Below are positions 59,373 to 64,000 of a DNA stretch of 64,000 bases, one piece after another. How positions within the stretch are numbered: the stretch's first letter is position 1; each line of letters opens with the position of its first letter. The position numbers were made by a program, and so were the translations under genes. Source of the DNA: UBA11051 sp964390495 (GTDB lineage Bacteria; Armatimonadota; Zipacnadia; Zipacnadales; UBA11051); the NCBI GenBank assembly GCA_964390495.1, contig CAYMIN010000011.1, forward strand, positions 71,469 to 135,468. Direction: 5' to 3'. The notes beneath the pieces were generated by a model, which ran no database searches, was not told the origin of the DNA, and saw nothing but the letters and a program-made list of their open reading frames with translations.

Positions 59373-60851
59373 TCAGGTTTCGACCGAATAGATCGTGCCG
59401 TCCTCGACCTCAATTCTCAAGCCGACCACGTCGTAGCGGTAGTCCGCAGTTGTTCTGCCACCCTCCCAGGTCAGCACGTGGGACGATGAGTCGCCAGTGA
59501 TCGGGAGGCAGCTATTAAGCTCATAGCCGGGTAGCGGCCGGCCATACGGATCGCGCAACTCGGCCTGTAGTCGGCCCTTGATGTCGGCGTCCACGGTGAT
59601 AGCTGCGGCGCTCTGGTTGAAGCGCCGCAGCATCAGACTGCCGAACGTCCGTGGCGTAGCCGCAAGTCCGGCGAAGCGGCCCTTCGGCACCTCGGCTGCC
59701 ATGATCTCCTGACGCCGCTCCGCCACACCCTCGGGTAGCTTGCGGTTATGCTTGATATTGCCGCCATTGTACAGCACCAGCCAGGTGTCGCCCCGGTCAA
59801 TGAGTCTGTTAGTGGGATAGACCGACATGTAGTCTATTTCATCAACGCCGCCTCGGGGTATCCAACCGCCGCGCAAGGGCCGGAGCCAGTGGTGAGTATC
59901 GCGGCTGAAGCACAGCTCCAGGTCCATCGTCTGCTCCCAGCAGCGGTAGTCACCCAGCAGCCCGATATTCCACGGGCCCTCGCGATGCACGGCCAGGTAG
60001 TAGAACTGCTGGTGCAAGGGGTCGTGCTCATCGGCGAGAATCAGCATCTCCGGGTCCGACCAGACGATACCATCGGCACTTTCGCGGCGCGCGATGGTGC
60101 GTAGCACGTACGGAGCGTTGTCGTGCGGGGTCATGCGCCGGCTGGCCTCGTCCACCGGTATCAGCCACACCTGGTACAACTCAAACAGCTCGTCCTCTTC
60201 GTTGTAATACACGAAGTTCGCATCATTACTGCGCAGGCGCTTGGCCTCCATGAAGTCCATCGTGCGCAGGTGGCCGAACTTGTCCTCAGCGCTGGCCTCG
60301 GTCAGGCCGGCCACCAGCGCGTTCTGGCCCAGCTCGCGATCCGACGGGTGCATGATATGGGGCATCTCCAGGTCAATGCAGCGCCAGTTGATCCCATCAT
60401 CGCTTTCCGCAACCACGTATATACAGCGGCCAAATTCGTGGCCGTGCCACCAGAACCACATGCGCCAGGAGCCATCCGGCAGCAACATCACCTGCGGCTG
60501 AGTGGGATTGTGCTCGGCGCTCAGGCCCTCCGGCAGAATCCAGTTGGTGTCCGCGCCCTGGTACTCGATCTGCCCCAGGTCCGGCTTGGTCCAGGTGACG
60601 CCATCGGCCGACTCAGCCAAAGCAAGCTGGAAGTTCTTCGGCCCGTCCACTGCGATCGAGGAGTAGTAGAGCCGATAGCCGCCGTCCGGCATCGGCACTA
60701 CACTCCCGCAGAAGATATTGGGCCGGCCCTGGTCGCACTCGCGGTACTCCATATCCGCTAGGCCTAATTTACGTACCGGGCCGTACACCAGGTTGAGGTC
60801 GTGCCTTGCGGCCAGGTCCAAATCATCGTAGAAAAACACTCGTCGCGACAT
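59373..60851 (-). CDS. Glycosidase-like five-bladed beta-propeller protein (GH32/GH43-clan pattern)
   Basis: 492 residues, no signal peptide. AAAGGAGAG precedes the ATG at 60851. Blade motifs typical of GH43/GH32-like propellers occur repeatedly: VPMPDGGYRLYYSS, ALAESADGVTWTKPDLG, LLPDGSWRMWFWWHGHEFG and VVAESDDGINWRC. A C-terminal beta-sandwich of about 110 residues (LQAELRDPYGRPLPGYELNS) resembles the GH32 C-terminal domain. The usual catalytic Asp/Asp/Glu set could not be placed confidently, so substrate and activity are open. It is cytoplasmic, like the two sialidase-type proteins next to it. Confidence 0.65.
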   Translation of the reverse strand: MSRRVFFYDDLDLAARHDLNLVYGPVRKLGLADMEYRECDQGRPNIFCGSVVPMPDGGYRLYYSSIAVDGPKNFQLALAESADGVTWTKPDLGQIEYQGADTNWILPEGLSAEHNPTQPQVMLLPDGSWRMWFWWHGHEFGRCIYVVAESDDGINWRCIDLEMPHIMHPSDRELGQNALVAGLTEASAEDKFGHLRTMDFMEAKRLRSNDANFVYYNEEDELFELYQVWLIPVDEASRRMTPHDNAPYVLRTIARRESADGIVWSDPEMLILADEHDPLHQQFYYLAVHREGPWNIGLLGDYRCWEQTMDLELCFSRDTHHWLRPLRGGWIPRGGVDEIDYMSVYPTNRLIDRGDTWLVLYNGGNIKHNRKLPEGVAERRQEIMAAEVPKGRFAGLAATPRTFGSLMLRRFNQSAAAITVDADIKGRLQAELRDPYGRPLPGYELNSCLPITGDSSSHVLTWEGGRTTADYRYDVVGLRIEVEDGTIYSVET

Positions 60852-61017
60852 GGGGAGCTCTCTCCTTTGGGTAGTTCAGCAAGACTCGTCAAGTGATGTT
60901 TGCCGCCAAAATAGAACTGGAGTTATAGCTACGATTGCAGTAACTGCTCAGCTTAGGGCGTTACAAGAGCTGACAGTCAAGACAGCAGGCGGCGACGCGC
61001 CCCAAAAACTTAATCTT

Positions 61018-61112
61018 GGAGGACAGGTGACCCATGCTGCGCACGGGTGCCCCTGCCTGTCCATGACGTTGGCACAAGCCGCGACAGGCTGGGAAGCCTG
61101 TCGTCCAGGAAC
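61018..61112 (+). repeat. 95-bp dispersed repeat, copy 2
   Basis: Starts GGAGGACAGGTGACCCATGC and matches the complement of 30631-30724 along its whole length with scattered substitutions. Confidence 0.85.
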
Positions 61113-61146
61113 ACAGTAAGCAGGGCCCGACCACTCCAGCAAACCT

Positions 61147-61193
61147 GGAGGACAGGTGACCCATGCTGCGCACGGGTGCCCCTGCCTGGCCAT
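61147..61193 (+). repeat. 95-bp dispersed repeat, copy 3 (5' half only)
   Basis: Shares the first 47 bp of copy 2 with one substitution, then diverges, so it is a truncated copy 34 bp after copy 2. Confidence 0.85.
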
Positions 61194-61292
61194 TTCATTT
61201 GTGCACCCCAAAGTTAGTAATTAGCAGTTGCTTTCACCTTGTGGAGGTATTTGCCCTTGCCGATTGTGCTTAAAAGCTGACTATTTTTGATC

Positions 61293-61321
61293 TTGACAAT
61301 CGAACACATGTTTGATAAGAT
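61293..61321 (+). promoter_or_regulatory. SOS promoter: LexA-type operator inside a consensus promoter spacer
   Basis: TTGACA (61293-61298) and TAAGAT (61316-61321) are 17 bp apart. The spacer contains CGAACACATGTTTG (61301-61314), which fits the Gram-positive type LexA consensus CGAAC-N4-GTTYG. A repressor bound there would block both promoter elements. Transcripts would begin near 61328, ahead of the gene at 61371. Confidence 0.8.
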
Positions 61322-61370
61322 GGCGCGCGCCAAGGCGCATACCTGGTCGCAAAAAGGGGGCAAAATCAAA

Positions 61371-61682
61371 ATGCCAAGCCACGAAACTCAGGCCGCCCAC
61401 CAAGCCTTCGCCACTCCGGAGGCTCCATCTCATAACCCGCAAGTTGCGTCGAACTCAGCGGCAGACCTCTTTGCCGAATCCGACCTCCCCCGGCGTTTTA
61501 CCTGGCGCGGCAAATTGTACGAAATCCGGCAAGTTGGTGGTCACTGGCGGCGCCGTGGGAAGTGGTGGGAAGGCCAAGGCGATCGCCGCTTTTTCCGCGT
61601 TATCACCACCCGTGGAGTGACGCTGGATCTGTGCCAGGAGGAGGGCACCGGCAACTGGAGCGTCGCCGCCGTCCATGACTGA
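61371..61682 (+). CDS. Free-standing DUF6504 protein, ImuB C-terminal-like
   Basis: 103 residues. The ATG at 61371 lies downstream of the mapped promoter, with AGGGGG upstream; the frame opens at 61287, but that start lies before the -10 element. The first 45 residues are low-complexity. Residues 46-103 (RRFTWRGKLYEIRQVGGHWR, GKWWEGQGDRRFFRV, GVTLDLCQEEGTGNWSVAAV) match the domain usually found at the C terminus of the ImuB Y-family-like protein of the SOS mutasome. Here it is alone and its stop overlaps the polymerase start by 8 nt, so it is probably a mutasome accessory. No imuA or imuB gene is visible. Confidence 0.7.
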   Translation: MPSHETQAAHQAFATPEAPSHNPQVASNSAADLFAESDLPRRFTWRGKLYEIRQVGGHWRRRGKWWEGQGDRRFFRVITTRGVTLDLCQEEGTGNWSVAAVHD

Positions 61683-64000
61683 CACCAGTTTCGTCCATCT
61701 GCACGTTCATTCGAACTTCTCACTGCTTGATGGTGCGGCGTCGGTGGAGGCTCTGACCGAGGCTGCCGCCAAGCTGGATATGGAGGCCCTGGCGCTTACC
61801 GACCATGAGGGGCTTTACGGGGCCGTGCGCTTTTACCAGGCGGCCAAGCAGCACGGCCTCAAGCCGATAATCGGTGTTGAACTGACCGTGGAGCCGGCCT
61901 CCGACGGCGGGCTGCAATACCCGGCGCATCTGGTGCTGCTGGCCGAGGACAACGTCGGCTACAGCAACCTCTGCCGGCTGGTCACCGCCGCACATCTGGA
62001 CACGACCCAGCGGGCCCAGCCCTTCTCGGAGCAGTACGCGCGCGTTGACCGGAGCCACCCGCTGCTTTCGCAGGAGCATCTTGCCCGGCATTGTTCGCAT
62101 CTAATTGCGCTTTCGGCCTGCCGGCGCGGGGAGATCCCCCAGCAGATACTGGCAGGCAATCGCCGGGACGCCGAGCGCGTCGCCCATTACTACAAAGGCC
62201 TGTTCGGGCCGGGGAACTTCTATATCGAGCTGCAGAACCATCTGCTGCCACCGCCGGCGCAAAAGCTGCGCTACCGGCTCGCCGATTTAGCCCGGCATGT
62301 CGGGCTGGGGGTGGTAGCCACCAATAACGTGCATTACGTGTCGCGGGAATATTCGCGCTTGCAGGACCTGCTGGTCTGCATCCACAACAATCAGTCGGTT
62401 GATGAGCCGCAGCCGCAGCGCAAAGTCAACAGCGAGTATGACCTGAAGTCCCCGGCGCAGATGCAGGCGCTTTTCGCTGATATGCCCGAGGCGCTGCAGG
62501 CCGGCTCTGAGATCGCCGGGCGCTGCAGTTGGAGCCTCGATTTGGAGAATTTCCACTTCCCGCGCTTTGATCTGGCGGCTGTCAGGGAGCAGGATTGTGG
62601 GCGTTATCCGCCGCCGCAGCAGGATGACAAGGCCTGCAGCTACCTGCGGCGGCTTTGCTATGCCGGAGCCAAGTGGCGCTATGACGAGATCAGAGCCGAA
62701 GTCGGACAGCGCCTGGAGCACGAGCTCGGCATCATTGCGCACCACGGCTTGTGCGACTATTTTCTCATCGTATGGGATATTGTGCGGTTCGCGCGCAGTA
62801 ACAAAATCCGCGCCACCGGCAGAGGCTCGGCGGGCGATTCGCTGGTCAGCTACGTGCTGGACCTCACCCAGGCCGACCCGCTAGCCCATGACCTGCTTTT
62901 CGAGCGCTTCCTGAGCGCCGAGCGGCGGGGCATGCCGGATATTGATATTGACTTCTGCGCCCGCCGGCGGGATGAGGTGACCGCCTATGTCTATCAGCGC
63001 TACGGTGCCGAGCATGTCGCGGCGGTATGCACGATCAATACCTTCCGAGCGCGGTCGGCGATCCGCGAAATCGGCAAGGCCCTGGGTATCGCCGATGCCG
63101 AAATCGGACCGCTGGCGAAGGCCTTCCCACATATTCGCGCCGCCGAGGTGCCAAGCGCGCTGCAGAAGCTGCCCGAGGCCAGAGAAACGCCGGTGGACCT
63201 TTCTGACAAGGGCCTGCTGTTGGAGCTGTGCGAGCAGATCAGCGGCTTCCCTCGGCACCTGAGCGTGCATGTGGGCGGCCTGGTCATCAGCCAGCAGCCC
63301 CTGACGAGCCTCACACCCCTGGAGCTGGCTGCCAAGCGCCTCGTCATCGCCGGCTTCGACAAGGACGATATCGAGGCCCTGGGGCTTTTGAAGATGGATA
63401 TCTTGGGTCTGCGGATGCACAGCGCGATTGAAGACTGCCTGGGGGAGATCGAGCGTCATACCGGCAAGCGGCTTGATTTGGCGGCCATACCTCTGGATGA
63501 TGAGGCGACCTTCCGGCTGTTGCGCTCGACCAAGACGGTAGGGCTTTTTCAATTGGAGAGCCCCGGCCAGCGCAACCTCCTAGGCCGCGCTCAGCCGCAG
63601 GAGTTCGAAGAAATCATCGCCAACATTTCGCTTTTCCGCCCCGGCCCGGTGCAGTCCGACATGATCACACCATACCTGCGCCGCAAGCACGGTCACGAGC
63701 CGGTTACTTATCTGCACCCGGCTCTGGAGCCGATACTACGCCGCACCTTCGGCGTTATCATCTACCAGGAGCAGGTGCTGCAGATCGCCCAGGCCGTCGC
63801 CGGTTTCTCCCTCGGCCAGGGTGACATGCTGCGGCGGGCGATGACCCACGCTAGCTCGACGGAGAAGATGGAGAGCATGCGCTGCGAATTCCTAGATGGC
63901 GCCATCAGTCGCGGGGTGGACCGTTTCGTAGCCGACCGCATCTTCGACGCCATCGCCGGATTCGCCGCCTACGGGTTCAATAAGGCTCATGCGGCCTGCT
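61675..64000 (+). CDS. dnaE2: Error-prone DNA polymerase, DnaE2/ImuC-like alpha subunit (3' end outside window)
   Basis: About 775 residues are visible from the ATG at 61675, with no stop before the window ends. The PHP domain begins FVHLHVHSNFSLLDGAASVE and ALALTDHEGLYGAVRF, closest in pattern to DnaE2. The palm has TGRGSAGDSLVSYVLDLT and PDIDIDFCARRRDEV with the catalytic aspartates. SLFRPGPVQSDMI, GVIIYQEQVLQIAQAVAGFS and DMLRRAM follow. Fusion to DUF6504 context and the LexA-type operator upstream support a role in damage-induced translesion synthesis rather than chromosome replication. The C-terminal domains that separate DnaE1 from DnaE2 are not in the window. Confidence 0.8.
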   Translation, partial: MTDTSFVHLHVHSNFSLLDGAASVEALTEAAAKLDMEALALTDHEGLYGAVRFYQAAKQHGLKPIIGVELTVEPASDGGLQYPAHLVLLAEDNVGYSNLCRLVTAAHLDTTQRAQPFSEQYARVDRSHPLLSQEHLARHCSHLIALSACRRGEIPQQILAGNRRDAERVAHYYKGLFGPGNFYIELQNHLLPPPAQKLRYRLADLARHVGLGVVATNNVHYVSREYSRLQDLLVCIHNNQSVDEPQPQRKVNSEYDLKSPAQMQALFADMPEALQAGSEIAGRCSWSLDLENFHFPRFDLAAVREQDCGRYPPPQQDDKACSYLRRLCYAGAKWRYDEIRAEVGQRLEHELGIIAHHGLCDYFLIVWDIVRFARSNKIRATGRGSAGDSLVSYVLDLTQADPLAHDLLFERFLSAERRGMPDIDIDFCARRRDEVTAYVYQRYGAEHVAAVCTINTFRARSAIREIGKALGIADAEIGPLAKAFPHIRAAEVPSALQKLPEARETPVDLSDKGLLLELCEQISGFPRHLSVHVGGLVISQQPLTSLTPLELAAKRLVIAGFDKDDIEALGLLKMDILGLRMHSAIEDCLGEIERHTGKRLDLAAIPLDDEATFRLLRSTKTVGLFQLESPGQRNLLGRAQPQEFEEIIANISLFRPGPVQSDMITPYLRRKHGHEPVTYLHPALEPILRRTFGVIIYQEQVLQIAQAVAGFSLGQGDMLRRAMTHASSTEKMESMRCEFLDGAISRGVDRFVADRIFDAIAGFAAYGFNKAHAAC

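Larger units (their letters stand above)
60852..61292. other. Repeat-bearing intergenic region upstream of the SOS genes
   Basis: No gene supported. It holds the two plus-strand copies of the 95-bp repeat (61018-61112 complete, 61147-61193 partial). The left part (60870-60960) shows nothing recognisable and is AT-richer than the genes. The last bases lead into the SOS promoter at 61293. Confidence 0.65.

Noticed and set aside
61187..61212. Small frames on the minus strand encoding the 95-bp repeat (peptides with GHPCAAWVTCPP)
   Set aside because: The same peptide recurs because the DNA repeat recurs; no ribosome sites or conservation evidence in the window support a coding role.

Overview
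The window is about 64 kb of GC-rich bacterial DNA (roughly 60-68% G+C in the lines I counted) and most likely comes from a diderm Terrabacteria lineage, Armatimonadota or a close relative. Three things point there. First, the protein at 58470-59276 carries the ARAREKARQTSCLSN...YAQDYDE and H-X9-DG signatures typical of that group (planctomycetes have related ones). Second, the SOS box at 61301 is of the CGAAC-N4-GTTTG type used by Gram-positive-side LexA. Third, a predicted outer-membrane barrel (1217-1936) implies a second membrane. Taxonomy is inference only; there is no rRNA or tRNA gene in the window.

Layout. 1-2.0 kb: the 3' part of an M14 carboxypeptidase, a palindromic repeat and a small barrel gene with a clear promoter and terminator. 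2.1-6.2 kb: a lower-GC three-gene restriction-modification operon (PLD-type nuclease plus two SPPY methyltransferases). It is bounded by a perfect 40-bp direct repeat that is the 3' end of the neighbouring metallo-hydrolase gene. 6.2-13 kb: housekeeping-like genes on the minus strand (metallo-hydrolase, TPR protein, dtd, B12-binding radical SAM protein, MacB-like ABC exporter with a CPYC exported protein). 13.2-41.7 kb: a large locus of exported carbohydrate-active proteins. It has a beta-propeller protein with an embedded methyltransferase domain, five heparinase II/III-like proteins, a kelch protein, a hypothetical exported protein and a CBM9-esterase-nucleotidase-like fusion. 41.9-47.9 kb: a cytoplasmic set made of an MttB-superfamily methyltransferase, a Gfo/Idh/MocA oxidoreductase, two UroD-type methyltransferases and an amidohydrolase. 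48.1-49.4 kb: an exported protein built from two nearly identical 151-residue units.

49.7-55.7 kb is the most unusual region. A zinc-ribbon membrane protein overlaps a PqqD-like/radical SAM/SPASM enzyme. Downstream is a paralogue that kept the PqqD-like and SPASM parts but lost the radical SAM cysteines. Next is a DUF2207-like membrane protein ending in seven cysteines alternating mainly with alanine, whose stop overlaps the start of a SAM-dependent methyltransferase. I infer a maturation system acting on the cysteine tail.

55.8-60.9 kb: three cytoplasmic glycosidase-like beta-propeller proteins and a zinc-ribbon/DUF4190/H-X9-DG protein. 61.3-64 kb: a LexA-type SOS promoter driving a free-standing DUF6504 protein and a DnaE2/ImuC-like polymerase that runs off the window. 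At least five families of short dispersed, mostly palindromic repeats sit between the genes. I saw no tRNA, rRNA, CRISPR array, transposase or integrase.
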